From: Dyella sp. EPa41
Lineage (GTDB): Bacteria > Pseudomonadota > Gammaproteobacteria > Xanthomonadales > Rhodanobacteraceae
Direction: 5' to 3'
DNA length: 47,748 nt
NCBI RefSeq assembly: GCF_016586165.1
Contig: NZ_BCPR01000035.1
Coordinates: 1 to 47,748 of the forward strand
Of the stretch, positions 29,418-37,879 are shown one piece after another. How positions within the stretch are numbered: the first letter of the stretch is position 1; every line of letters begins with the position of its first letter. A program made the position numbers and the translations under genes. The notes under the pieces are model-generated. The model made no database searches. It saw only the letters and a list, made by a program, of their open reading frames with translations, and was not told where the DNA came from.

Positions 29418-31322
29418 ATGGGTGCAGGGGCGAACTCCCGAGCGGGACGGTGGTGGCGGCGCACGTCGCTGATGCAGCGGCTGGCCCTGGTCGCGCTCGT
29501 GCCCACGCTGGTGACCGCCACGCTGCTGGTCGTGATCCTCACCCAGCATCAGCTCAACAGCCTGCGCGGCATGGCGCAGATCACCGCCGACGCCATCGCG
29601 ACCCAGGCCGCTTCCGTGTCCACCACCGCGCTGCGCGACATGCAGCGCCGCGAATTGGTGCGCATCGCCGAATCGATCGGCGATCTTCCCCATGTGGCGC
29701 GCGTGCAGATCCGCGCGGCCGACGGCGAGATCCTCGCCGACAACCTCGGCCGCAGCGGCGGCGGCAACGCCGAGACGCTGACCGTGGTGCGCGACGTCAT
29801 CGACACCGAACAGCCCGGTCGTCCGGTGCTGGGTTCGGTCATGGTGGATGTCAGCCTGAGCGATGCGATCGCGGCGCAGCAGGCCAGCCTGCGCAATGCG
29901 CTGTTCGCCCTGGCGCTGAGCGTGCTGGTGGCCGCCGTGATCGGCTGGCAGGCCGCGCGCTGGATGAGCGCTCCGCTGCGCCGCCTCGTGTCGGCGGTGC
30001 ACCAGCTCGGTCGCGGCGATCGCCACGTCGAGGTGGAAGTCACCGACCAGACCGAAATCGGCGAACTGCAGCGGGGCTTCAACAGCGCCGCGCTGGCCTT
30101 GTTCGACGTCCAGCGCAGCATGGAAAAGGAAATCGAACACGCCACGGTGGAACTGGCGCGCAAGAACGCCGCGCTGGAAGCCGCCAGCGTGGCCAAGGCG
30201 CGTTTCCTCGCCGCGGCTTCGCACGACCTGCGCCAGCCGCTCTATGCCCTGACCTTGTTCTCGTCTTCCCTGGCCGAGGACGAACGCGATCCCATTCGCC
30301 TCGATCGCATCGCGCACATCCAGGAATGCGTCGAGGCGCTGGATCATCTCTTCAGCGAACTGCTCGACCTGTCGCGACTGGAAACCGGTGCGATGCAGAT
30401 CGAGATCACCGAGTTTCCGCTCGACCAGGTGCTGGAGGAAGTCAGCCGCAACTTCCGCATGATCGCCGAGCAGCATGGCCTGCGCCTGATCATGCGGACG
30501 ACGGACGTCTGGGTGCGCAGCGACCGCACGATGCTCGCACGCATCCTCAACAACCTGGTGAGCAATGCCCTTCGCTACACGCACGAAGGTGGCGTGCTGG
30601 TGGTCGCCCGTCGCCGCGGCGACGCCACGGTGCGACTGGACGTGTGGGATACCGGCACCGGTATCGCGCCCGAGCACCAGGCCCGCGTGTTCGACGAGTT
30701 CTATCGCGTGGAATGCCATGGCAACCACGAGCACGACACCGGGCCCCGGCGCGGCCTCGGCCTGGGCCTCGCCACCGTGCAGCGCCTGGCGGAACTGCTG
30801 GATACCCAGGTGCAGCTGAAGTCGACGCCCGGGCGCGGCAGCGTCTTCACCTTCCATCTGCCGCAAGTGCCGGCGCAGCACGTTCCGCACGGCACGGACG
30901 AGGAAGCCCCGCTCGACGTCACCGGCATGCGCGTGCTGGTGATCGACGACGAGCCGGCGATCCTCTCGGGCATCCGTTATCTGTTGCGGAGCTGGGGGTG
31001 CGAGGTGGCGGTCGCCGAAGACCGCACGCAGGCCATGCTGGCTGCCGAGGAGTGGCCCACGCCGCCCGACATCGTGATCTCCGACCTGCGCCTGCGCGAC
31101 GGCGAGAGCGGGCTGGATGTGCTGGCCGCGCTCGACCAGCACTATCTGCGCGACGGCAACACGCCCTTCTCGCGCCTGCTCATCACCGGCGAAACCCGCA
31201 GCGATCGCCTGCGTGAAATCATGGCCGCGCGTATCCCCGTGCTCTACAAGCCGGTGTCGCCCGAACAATTGCGCGAAGCAATGGTGGCGGCCTGGACGGC
31301 GAACCGGGCAACGGTGGCCTGA
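29418..31322 (+). CDS. Hybrid sensor histidine kinase with C-terminal receiver domain
   Basis: 634 residues. Order: membrane segment (about 22-45), short periplasmic sensor (about 46-155), second membrane segment (about 157-178), HAMP (about 180-230), coiled coil, HisKA with SHDLRQPLYAL (phospho-acceptor His269), HATPase with LVSNALRYTHEGG (near 379), DTGTGIAPEH (near 411) and GLGLGLATV (near 447), then a receiver domain with VLVIDDEPAILSG and Asp556 in ISDLRL. The ATG at 29418 is chosen for the GGAAGGGG about ten bases upstream. The input signal is unknown. The receiver and no following output domain suggest a phosphorelay to a separate regulator, perhaps the NarL-type protein at 33376. Confidence 0.9.
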   Translation: MGAGANSRAGRWWRRTSLMQRLALVALVPTLVTATLLVVILTQHQLNSLRGMAQITADAIATQAASVSTTALRDMQRRELVRIAESIGDLPHVARVQIRAADGEILADNLGRSGGGNAETLTVVRDVIDTEQPGRPVLGSVMVDVSLSDAIAAQQASLRNALFALALSVLVAAVIGWQAARWMSAPLRRLVSAVHQLGRGDRHVEVEVTDQTEIGELQRGFNSAALALFDVQRSMEKEIEHATVELARKNAALEAASVAKARFLAAASHDLRQPLYALTLFSSSLAEDERDPIRLDRIAHIQECVEALDHLFSELLDLSRLETGAMQIEITEFPLDQVLEEVSRNFRMIAEQHGLRLIMRTTDVWVRSDRTMLARILNNLVSNALRYTHEGGVLVVARRRGDATVRLDVWDTGTGIAPEHQARVFDEFYRVECHGNHEHDTGPRRGLGLGLATVQRLAELLDTQVQLKSTPGRGSVFTFHLPQVPAQHVPHGTDEEAPLDVTGMRVLVIDDEPAILSGIRYLLRSWGCEVAVAEDRTQAMLAAEEWPTPPDIVISDLRLRDGESGLDVLAALDQHYLRDGNTPFSRLLITGETRSDRLREIMAARIPVLYKPVSPEQLREAMVAAWTANRATVA

Positions 31323-31337
31323 GCCGATCGCCCTGGA

Positions 31338-33113
31338 TCAACTTTCCGCCGCGATGCGGCGCGCAAGCAGGCGATCCGCCGGCAGGAAGCGGCCGAACAG
31401 GTCATCGACGAAATCGCCGCTGGGCGCGCTGGGCCGCGCGCCGCCCGTAAGGTAGAGGCCGCACCAGAGCAGGCGGCGACCCGCGCTGCCTTCTCCCGCC
31501 ATCAGTCGATCGAGAAACACCTGCAGCCCGCGCTGCAGCATCGGCAGCGATTGCAGGAAGGCAAACACTTCACGGCGTCCATGGGCGTGGCGCTGCACGG
31601 CCAGCGCCGCCATGGCGGCGCCTCGCAGCCGATAGCCCACTTCCTCGCCACGGACGTCCAGACGTCCATGAAGTGCCGGCGATCCCGCCGAAAAGCCGAC
31701 GCGCCACCCCAACGCGCGCCTGAACACCGCGGACGGCAAGGTCGATCTGACCGCCGCATGCCCGGGCAATGCCTCCAGGCCGGTCACGACGACATAGAGC
31801 GGCAGCTGGAGTTGCAGATGCCGCGTCGCCTCGCTCGCCATGTCCTGCAAGCGAGTCGCGCGGGCACTGATCTGCGTCGTCGATTCGAGCAGGCTCTGCG
31901 CCGAGACGCACAGCACCATCCCGTCCAGCGGCAGCTTGCGCCGCTCGCGCGCCAACAGCGCGACGGCCTGCGACCAGGGCGAGAGTTGTCCATGCGGCTC
32001 GCCCGTTGCCTGCAGCAGATGACCGCCAGGCTCGATCGCCACCACCGAACGGAAGATCCACCAGTACCACGGCCGCGCTTCCGTGTTGGCGGCGGATTTG
32101 CGTGCATGCGGCGCGTGGGCCGCGGCCTGCAGCAGGCTGCGTACCTCCGTCGGGCTGTCGCCGAGGAACATCAGCCAGGGATGCCTCGACAACCTGCGCC
32201 ATTCGCCACGGCGGCGGAAGGGATGCAAAACGGCGCCGCGCACGTGACGCGCGGCATCGAGCAGCGCGGACCACACGTCGCCGATGCCATAGCTCGCCTC
32301 GGGGTGCGCCGCCACCCGCGTGTGCCCGCGCATGACCACCAGCCGATGCCATGCCAGCGCCCCGGCCCAGGCCAGCGCGCTTGCCGCCACGACACCAAGG
32401 CCAAGCAGTGACCAGGTTTCCGTGGAAACCACATGACTGAAAGCCGGCGCCACGAACGCCACCAGCACGAGCAGCACCACCGCCGCGGCGACGAACTGCA
32501 TCGAGCGCCGCCCCACCCACGAGGCGGGCAACCGCAGCGGCGGCGATCCCGGCGCGAGGTACGGCTGCGGCGTGATGGGCTCGCGCTGCAGCGACTGCAG
32601 CACGCCAGTGGCCGTGATGCTGGGGCGGCAGTACAAGGCCTTGATCCTGCCCAGCTCGCCGCTGTCGTCCTGCTCGTAGTAGTACTGGCCGACGTAGCCG
32701 AGCATCAGCGCCATGCCGAACACTTCATGCACCTCTTCCGCCGAGGGCGACAGGCGCGCGAGATGGTCGAAGAATTCGCTGGCGGCGCTGGCGGTGCCGA
32801 ACAGGTCCAGCTGCAACGGACTGGCGAGGTGCTTCCACGCGTCCTGCCGCATGACGACCTCGTCGAACCAGGCGATGGCGGCGAAGCCCGCCATCTCGAC
32901 GTCGGCGAGAGGCTTGCCTGCCGCAAGCGCCTTGCCGCGGGCCTCGTCCATGAAGGCGCGCGCACGCGCCTGCACCGTTGCCAGCTCACCCGGGCCGTCA
33001 GGCGTCGCTGCCTGCTCCTCGATGAGCAAGCCATACGAGAACAAAGGTGCGTAACACTCCAGCAGCCGCATGACACCCATGGCTCCGGAGTCAAGGCAAG
33101 GCGCCACGCGCAT
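31338..33113 (-). CDS. DotU(TssL)-IcmF(TssM)-like fusion with degenerate nucleotide-binding motifs
   Basis: About 591 residues. The N-terminal part (about 15-185: LLECYAPLFSYGLLIEEQ, AGFAAIAWFDEVVMRQDAWKH, LGYVGQYYYEQDDSGELGRIKALY) is a DotU/TssL cytoplasmic domain. Two membrane segments follow (about 204-226 and 235-255). The rest follows the IcmF/TssM cytoplasmic domain in order, but key motifs are lost: the P-loop position reads LGDSPTEVRSLL (from about 318) instead of GxxGxGKT, DTAGR reads EPGGHL, and TKxDL reads TGLEAL. It ends with CGLYLTGGA, the counterpart of GFYFTSGT. TssM proteins are usually over 1,000 residues, so the periplasmic half is missing. No other type VI gene is near. The start is uncertain: ATG 33113, 33080 or 33071, or GTG 33131. 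Confidence 0.8.
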   Translation of the reverse strand: MRVAPCLDSGAMGVMRLLECYAPLFSYGLLIEEQAATPDGPGELATVQARARAFMDEARGKALAAGKPLADVEMAGFAAIAWFDEVVMRQDAWKHLASPLQLDLFGTASAASEFFDHLARLSPSAEEVHEVFGMALMLGYVGQYYYEQDDSGELGRIKALYCRPSITATGVLQSLQREPITPQPYLAPGSPPLRLPASWVGRRSMQFVAAAVVLLVLVAFVAPAFSHVVSTETWSLLGLGVVAASALAWAGALAWHRLVVMRGHTRVAAHPEASYGIGDVWSALLDAARHVRGAVLHPFRRRGEWRRLSRHPWLMFLGDSPTEVRSLLQAAAHAPHARKSAANTEARPWYWWIFRSVVAIEPGGHLLQATGEPHGQLSPWSQAVALLARERRKLPLDGMVLCVSAQSLLESTTQISARATRLQDMASEATRHLQLQLPLYVVVTGLEALPGHAAVRSTLPSAVFRRALGWRVGFSAGSPALHGRLDVRGEEVGYRLRGAAMAALAVQRHAHGRREVFAFLQSLPMLQRGLQVFLDRLMAGEGSAGRRLLWCGLYLTGGARPSAPSGDFVDDLFGRFLPADRLLARRIAAES

Positions 33114-33292
33114 CACCTGACCCGTTCGCACCGTCTCCCATCAAAACCCATCATACGCAGCGTGTTGCCATCTGCGCCGCCCCTGTCGCTTGGTGCAATA
33201 GGCGACTCCCCTCGCACCCGGCCGATTTTCTCGGCCGCCTGCGTGGTGGGCCATATGACCTTGTGACTATACCGTTCGTAAGCGCCGCGAGG

Positions 33293-33321
33293 TTGCCGTA
33301 TTTGCGGGCTGGGGCTATGTT
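33293..33321 (+). promoter_or_regulatory. Predicted promoter of the NarL-type regulator
   Basis: TTGCCG (33293-33298), a 17-base spacer and TATGTT (33316-33321), 54 bases before the ATG, in the gap shared with the divergent DotU-IcmF-like gene. Confidence 0.5.
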
Positions 33322-33375
33322 GCGTTCGCGAATGTGCGGCGATGGGAGCGCCGTGCGCGCGTCTTGGGGAACGAC

Positions 33376-34065
33376 ATGCGCATACTGATTGCGGACGACC
33401 ATCGACTGATCGTCGAAGGGGTCAAGCTCAAGCTGGCCGAGCTTGGGCCAGACACCGACTTTGTCACCGCCATGGACATGGCCGAGCTGCGCGATGCGAT
33501 CCACGCGCCCGAGGCGGCGTCTCTTTCGCTCGCCTTGGTCGACCTCGCGATGCCCGGCGTGCAGGGCAGCGAACACCTGACCGAAGTGATCGAGCAACTG
33601 CCCGAGCTGCCCGTGATCGTGCTTTCGGGCGTGGAAGACCCGAACCTCATGAAGAACCTGCTCGCGATGGGCGTGCAGGGCTTCATTCCCAAGGCGTATT
33701 CACCCGAGGTGATGCTGTCGGCGGTGCGCCTCGTGCTCTCCGGCGGCGTGTACGTGCCCCCGCTCATGCTGCAGGAGCGCGCCGACGGCGCGGGCAATGG
33801 CGCGGCCACCACGCCCACCCAGTCGCCCACGCCGATGCCGGCCTCGTCGGACTCGCTCGAGGAACGCCTGCGCAAACTCCTCACCGAGCGCCAGATCGAC
33901 GTGCTGCGCCTGCTCTCGCAGGGCAAGCCGAACAAGTTGATCGCGCGCGACCTGGGTATCAGCGAAGGCACGGTGAAGATCCACCTGGCCGCGATCTTCC
34001 GCGCGCTCAACGTGCGCAATCGCGTGGAGGCGGTCGTGGCCTCGCGGCGTATCAGCGGCCTCTAG
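33376..34065 (+). CDS. NarL/FixJ-type response regulator
   Basis: 229 residues. Receiver domain at 1-120 with acidic pocket DD (7-8), phospho-acceptor Asp56 (LVDLAMPG) and Lys106 (FIPKAYSP). A Pro/Thr-rich linker (about 140-165) leads to a LuxR-type helix-turn-helix: LTERQIDVLRLLSQGKPNKLIARDLGISEGTVKIHLAAIFRALNVRNR. DNA-binding transcription regulator. The ATG at 33376 has GGGGA upstream; the frame opens earlier. No kinase is in the same operon, but two sensor kinases flank it on the same strand at 29418 and 36196. Confidence 0.93.
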   Translation: MRILIADDHRLIVEGVKLKLAELGPDTDFVTAMDMAELRDAIHAPEAASLSLALVDLAMPGVQGSEHLTEVIEQLPELPVIVLSGVEDPNLMKNLLAMGVQGFIPKAYSPEVMLSAVRLVLSGGVYVPPLMLQERADGAGNGAATTPTQSPTPMPASSDSLEERLRKLLTERQIDVLRLLSQGKPNKLIARDLGISEGTVKIHLAAIFRALNVRNRVEAVVASRRISGL

Positions 34066-34175
34066 CATTCACCCGGCCATGACGATTGCCGCGTATGCTG
34101 CCCCACGCCGGGCGCTGATTGCCGCCTGACGCGCCTGATGCTTTCCGGGGGAATGCCGTCTTGCCGAAGGGATGG

Positions 34176-35216
34176 ATGACGAACCTGAGGCCCCGCTCCC
34201 TCCTGCGAGCCGCCACCGGCCTCGTGCTGGCCTGCCTGATCGGCCTGCCGGCGCTGGCTGCGGGGCCGGCCAGCGCTCCCCACGATGCCAAGCACATCAG
34301 CGCGCTCACCTTCGGCATCCTGCCGATCGGCGGGCCTTCTGAATCGCTGGCCGCGTGGCGGCCGATGCTGGACGACCTGAGCCATACCCTCGGCTTGCCG
34401 ATCCGCAGCATTTCGGTCAGCACCTATGAAGGCCTGGGCCAGGCCCTGGCCGAGGAGCGCGTCGATTTCGCGTTCGTGTCCGGCCGCCTGGCGCTCGACG
34501 CCGTGACCCACGATCGCATGCGCGTGATCGCCCAGCTGACGCGCACCAATGGCTCGCGCGGCTACTACTCCGTGCTGCTGGTGTCCAAGGATTCGCCGCT
34601 GCGCAACATCGACGACATGTTCCGCCAGCCCGGCCACCTGCGCTACGCGCGCGGCGAGGTGCTCTCGGTGTCAGGCTACCTGGTGCCGGAAACACAGCTG
34701 TTCGCCAATCGCCGGCTCGACTCGGACACGTTCTTCGCGAATGTCGTCGTCGACAACCACCAAAACAATGCATTGGCGGTGGCGAACAACGAGGTCGACG
34801 TCGCCACCAACAACACGGCGGACATGGAGCGTTTCGCCAAGCGCTTTCCCGACCAGTACGCACGCCTGCGCGTGCTGTGGATGTCGAGCCTGATTCCGCA
34901 TGCGGTCGTGGTGATCCGCGAGGACCTGCCGGCCGAGCTTCGCCAGCGCGTCACCGCCGCGCTCACCTCCTACGGTACCGGCAGGAACGCGCAGGCCGAG
35001 CTGGCCAAGTTGCAGCTGATCCACGACATCAGCGGCTTCGCGCCGGCCGGCAACGAAACACTGGTGCCTTTTGCGGACATCGAATTCAACCTCGACCGGC
35101 GCCGCGCCTACAGCGCGCAATGGGTCAGCGACGCCGCGATGCAGGCGCGCCTGCACAAGATCGATGCCGAGCACCAGGCGCTGGTGCGCCAGCTGATGGC
35201 GCCGACGACACCCTGA
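34176..35216 (+). CDS. PhnD-like phosphate/phosphonate-type periplasmic binding protein
   Basis: 346 residues. A signal peptide (about 1-28, ending PALAA) precedes LTFGILPIGGPSESLAAWRPMLDDLSHTLGLPIRSISVSTYEGLGQALAEERVDFAFVSGRLALDAV, the PhnD-family pattern of class II binding proteins. The second lobe follows, with VVVDNHQNNALAVANNEVDVATNNTADMERF and RVLWMSSLIPHAVVVIREDLP. No permease or ATPase gene is nearby. Orphan PhnD-like proteins often serve as ligand sensors for two-component systems, and this one lies between a response regulator and a sensor kinase (inference). ATG 34176 is chosen for AAGGG upstream and the signal peptide. Confidence 0.85.
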   Translation: MTNLRPRSLLRAATGLVLACLIGLPALAAGPASAPHDAKHISALTFGILPIGGPSESLAAWRPMLDDLSHTLGLPIRSISVSTYEGLGQALAEERVDFAFVSGRLALDAVTHDRMRVIAQLTRTNGSRGYYSVLLVSKDSPLRNIDDMFRQPGHLRYARGEVLSVSGYLVPETQLFANRRLDSDTFFANVVVDNHQNNALAVANNEVDVATNNTADMERFAKRFPDQYARLRVLWMSSLIPHAVVVIREDLPAELRQRVTAALTSYGTGRNAQAELAKLQLIHDISGFAPAGNETLVPFADIEFNLDRRRAYSAQWVSDAAMQARLHKIDAEHQALVRQLMAPTTP

Positions 35217-35224
35217 ATGCAGCA

Positions 35225-35245
35225 GGGCCGGCATGATGCCGGCCC
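35225..35245. terminator. Hairpin between convergent genes
   Basis: GGGCCGGC (35225-35232) pairs with GCCGGCCC (35238-35245) across ATGAT, eight bases after the PhnD-like stop. No T-run; a weak terminator candidate. Confidence 0.5.
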
Positions 35246-35298
35246 CGACGCGGGAACCAAGGCGACCGCGCGACGACGGGTGCCCGCGGGCGCAGCGC

Positions 35299-35820
35299 TC
35301 AGTGGTGCTGCATATCCTTGATGTTCATGGTGCTGCCGTTGGGCATGACCATGTCGCCGGGCTTCTGGCCGGCCGGACATTCGCCAACCCAATGGCCGGC
35401 GCTGCTCATCGCCATTTCGCTCTGGCCCATCACCGCCGGCTCGTACTTCATGTGGCCCTCGGTGCGATAGGCCGTGTCGCCTTCGAACCTGGTCTCGCTG
35501 TGGCTGGTCATGTTGACCGCGCCATTGGGCGTATTGAGCTTGCAGACGGCATCGGACACGACCGTTGCGCCCTGCACGTTGACGTTGAACTTGCTGCACA
35601 TCTGGCCGCTCATCTGCGAGCCCATCTTGTACATCGCCTGGTCCGTGTCGGCGTCCAGGCAAAGCTTCATCACCTGCGCGTGGCCGCCCATGCCGGAGGT
35701 CTGCATTTCCCACAAGCCCGGCTTGCGCTTGGGCATGTTGGCCGGAAGATCCTGCGCCACGGCCACGGTAGCGAGGCCAAGCAGGGAAAGGGCAAGCAGC
35801 AGACGGCGTGGTGCGGACAT
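35299..35820 (-). CDS. DUF3617-domain periplasmic protein
   Basis: 173 residues. Signal peptide (about 1-22, ending AVAQ), then KRKPGLWEMQTS, the usual DUF3617 start, and CLDADTDQAMYKMG, FNVNVQGATVVSDAVC and a C-terminal GHWVGECPAGQKPGDMVMPNGSTMNI part. Methionine-rich. The family is common in proteobacterial envelopes, with no known function. The ATG at 35820 has GGAG six bases upstream and gives the signal peptide. It is transcribed against the PhnD-like and kinase genes that flank it. Confidence 0.85.
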   Translation of the reverse strand: MSAPRRLLLALSLLGLATVAVAQDLPANMPKRKPGLWEMQTSGMGGHAQVMKLCLDADTDQAMYKMGSQMSGQMCSKFNVNVQGATVVSDAVCKLNTPNGAVNMTSHSETRFEGDTAYRTEGHMKYEPAVMGQSEMAMSSAGHWVGECPAGQKPGDMVMPNGSTMNIKDMQHH

Positions 35821-36195
35821 GAGGATCTCCATGAGGCCGGGTCGGCCATGCGGTTGTGCAAGGTAACGCCAAACGGCCCCGGCGTCATGCCGCGGCCACT
35901 GCGTGCGATTCATCCCGGATCTTGCGCTGCAACATGCGGCCCGGCGGGTGGATAGGCCGTTCGAACTATGGCGCCTCGCGCTAGAACGAAGTGGCTATCG
36001 TTGGTTCCCGGCGAATTCTTTAGAGTGCATCCCAGGGCATTTCACCACGATGACGTGCCGCCAAGGGCCGTTCCTATCGCCGATCGCCGCGAGTCACACA
36101 TCATGCAGCCGACGCCAGCCATGCCGTGCCAGAGGACGTCCAGGCGATGTGCGGAGCGGCTTTCCCCGTTGCAGCCGGCCATGGAGGCCTGACGC
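35821..36195. other. 375-base gap upstream of the second sensor kinase
   Basis: No convincing gene. A 74-codon frame (35968-36192, plus) ends just before the kinase start but has no recognisable content. A strong ribosome-binding site, GGAGG at 36183-36187, precedes the kinase ATG. No clear promoter boxes. Confidence 0.55.
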
Positions 36196-37632
36196 ATGGA
36201 ATCGCGCCAGCGACTGCTTCCGCGCCTCTTCATCGACGTCATCCTGCCCAGCACGATTGCCGCGCTGGCGCTGGTGCTCGCGTTGTGCGTGCAGCAGACG
36301 CACACCATGGGCGAACGCGCCGATGCGGCCATCGGCCTGCGGCTGGAGCGCCTTGCCGGCGAGCTGGGCAACGGCATGACGACCTCGCCACAGGACGTGC
36401 TCGACCGCGCCCTGAGCGACGGTGCGGTGGACCAGTTGCGGCGCATCGAACTGCACCGTCCCGACGGCAGCCTTTTCAGCAGCGGCGTGTCCCTCCCGCA
36501 GGGCGGCGCCATCTACCGCAGCCAAATGCGCGGCAGCGGCGATCCGCCGTCGTGGTTGAGCATGCAGGTGGACACCCGCCCGTTGCGCCTGGCGCAAAGC
36601 CTGGTCTGGCTGCTGGGCGGCCTTTGCGCGGCGGGCATCCTCGTGCTCGCCTGGCTGGCGCGCGTCACCCTGCGCCATCACGTGCTCGATCCCCTGTCGC
36701 ATGTACAGGACGCGCTGCACGAAATGGTCAACGCGCGCCATCCCGCCATCGACGCCACGCCTACCGGGCCGGAATTCAGCGATATCCGCCTGACCCTGCA
36801 GCGGCTCTCCGAATTGCTGGAAGAGCAGCGCCGCGACTGGACCACCATGCAGCACGACAACGCCGTAGAGGCGCTCGATCGCCTGCGGCAGAGCCAGGCA
36901 GCCACGCGCAGCAAATCGCAGTTCATCGCGCTGGTCAGCCATCATTTCCGCCAACCGCTGCAAGCGCTCGAACTGTTTGCCGCCGGCGTGGACAGCGGCA
37001 GCGAAGAGGAACGCCAGTCGCTGTTCCAGCAGATGCGCACCAGCATCGCCGCGATGACGCGACTGCTCGGCGCCCTGCTGGAGATTTCGCGACTCGATGC
37101 CGGCGTCATCGCGGTCAAGCCCACCGGCTTCTCGGCCGCCGAGCTTTTCATGCGCGATCGCACCTCGCTCAACCACCAGGCCGCGGAGCATCACGTCACG
37201 CTGGTATGGCGCGGCAGCCACCACCAGTTGCACGGCGACGCCGATGTAGCCGCCAGCCTGCTCTACCAGCTGGCCAGCAACGCGATCATCAATGCGCCGG
37301 AAGGACGCGTATTGATCGCTGCGCGGCGACGCGGCCAGGCCGTGCGCATCGAAGTGCGCGACAACGGCCCGGGCATCGCCGTCATCCACCAGCAGCGCAT
37401 CTTCGAGGAATTCGTGCAATTGCAGGCCGGAGAAAGCGAGCGGCGCGGCGGCTACGGCCTCGGCCTGGCGATTGCCGAACGTCTCGCCCGACTGCTCGGC
37501 ACGCGCATCGGCCTGCGTTCCGAGCCCGGCCGTGGCAGCACGTTCTGGTTCGAACTGCCTCGCATGCCGGTGATGGAGCGCCATTCCACGCCTCGCAAGC
37601 AAACATCGCCCGCCTGGCGGCAAGCCGGCTGA
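36196..37632 (+). CDS. Sensor histidine kinase (no receiver domain)
   Basis: 478 residues. Membrane segment at about 10-33, a compact periplasmic domain of about 100 residues, a second membrane segment (about 134-156), a HAMP-like linker and coiled coil, HisKA with VSHHFRQPLQALELF (phospho-acceptor His249), and HATPase with LASNAIINAPEGRVL, DNGPGIAVIHQQRIFEEF and GGYGLGLAIAERLARLLG. The H-box RQPLxAL type matches the hybrid kinase at 29418, so the two kinases belong to one subfamily. The small sensor domain would suit sensing through a partner such as the PhnD-like protein (inference). GGAGG lies eight bases before the ATG. Confidence 0.9.
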   Translation: MESRQRLLPRLFIDVILPSTIAALALVLALCVQQTHTMGERADAAIGLRLERLAGELGNGMTTSPQDVLDRALSDGAVDQLRRIELHRPDGSLFSSGVSLPQGGAIYRSQMRGSGDPPSWLSMQVDTRPLRLAQSLVWLLGGLCAAGILVLAWLARVTLRHHVLDPLSHVQDALHEMVNARHPAIDATPTGPEFSDIRLTLQRLSELLEEQRRDWTTMQHDNAVEALDRLRQSQAATRSKSQFIALVSHHFRQPLQALELFAAGVDSGSEEERQSLFQQMRTSIAAMTRLLGALLEISRLDAGVIAVKPTGFSAAELFMRDRTSLNHQAAEHHVTLVWRGSHHQLHGDADVAASLLYQLASNAIINAPEGRVLIAARRRGQAVRIEVRDNGPGIAVIHQQRIFEEFVQLQAGESERRGGYGLGLAIAERLARLLGTRIGLRSEPGRGSTFWFELPRMPVMERHSTPRKQTSPAWRQAG

Positions 37633-37703
37633 GCCACGATCCGAGCGCCGTCTCGCACGCCGGCAACCGTGGCGTGGAGCGGACGCGCCTGGCGTCACGG
37701 GCA

Positions 37704-37734
37704 TAAAAAAAGGACTCGCCGACAGGCAAGTCCT
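37704..37734 (-). terminator. Rho-independent terminator after tRNA-Lys
   Basis: A ten-bp stem with one wobble pair (37725-37734 with 37711-37720, loop of four) is followed by a run of seven T in the minus direction. Confidence 0.9.
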
Positions 37735-37742
37735 CGATGCTT

Positions 37743-37818
37743 TGGTGGGTCGTCCGAGATTCGAACTCGGGACCAATAGATTAAAAGTCTACTGCTCTAC
37801 CGACTGAGCTAACGACCC
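37743..37818 (-). tRNA. tRNA-Lys (TTT)
   Basis: A 76-nt cloverleaf with encoded CCA. Starts GGGTCGTTAGCTCAGTCGG; anticodon loop CTTTTAA gives TTT (complement of 37783-37785). T arm has GAGTTCGAATCTC. Its own promoter and terminator bracket it. Confidence 0.97.
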
Positions 37819-37839
37819 GTCGCCAAAGGCAAGCCCGTA

Positions 37840-37868
37840 ATTTTATGGACTATAGGTCCATGGCACAA
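37840..37868 (-). promoter_or_regulatory. Predicted promoter of tRNA-Lys
   Basis: On the minus strand: TTGTGC (37868-37863), a 17-base spacer and TAAAAT (37845-37840), about 22 bases before the tRNA 5' end. The spacer contains the inverted pair TGGAC..GTCCA. Confidence 0.6.
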
Positions 37869-37879
37869 GCGAAACCCGT

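Noticed and set aside
31338..33113. Part of a complete type VI secretion cluster
   Set aside because: No tssB, tssC, hcp, clpV, vgrG or baseplate gene is present on either side; the neighbours are two-component genes.
35968..36192. A 74-codon frame ending just before the second sensor kinase
   Set aside because: No motif or signal peptide and shadow-like composition; the strong GGAGG belongs to the kinase start.
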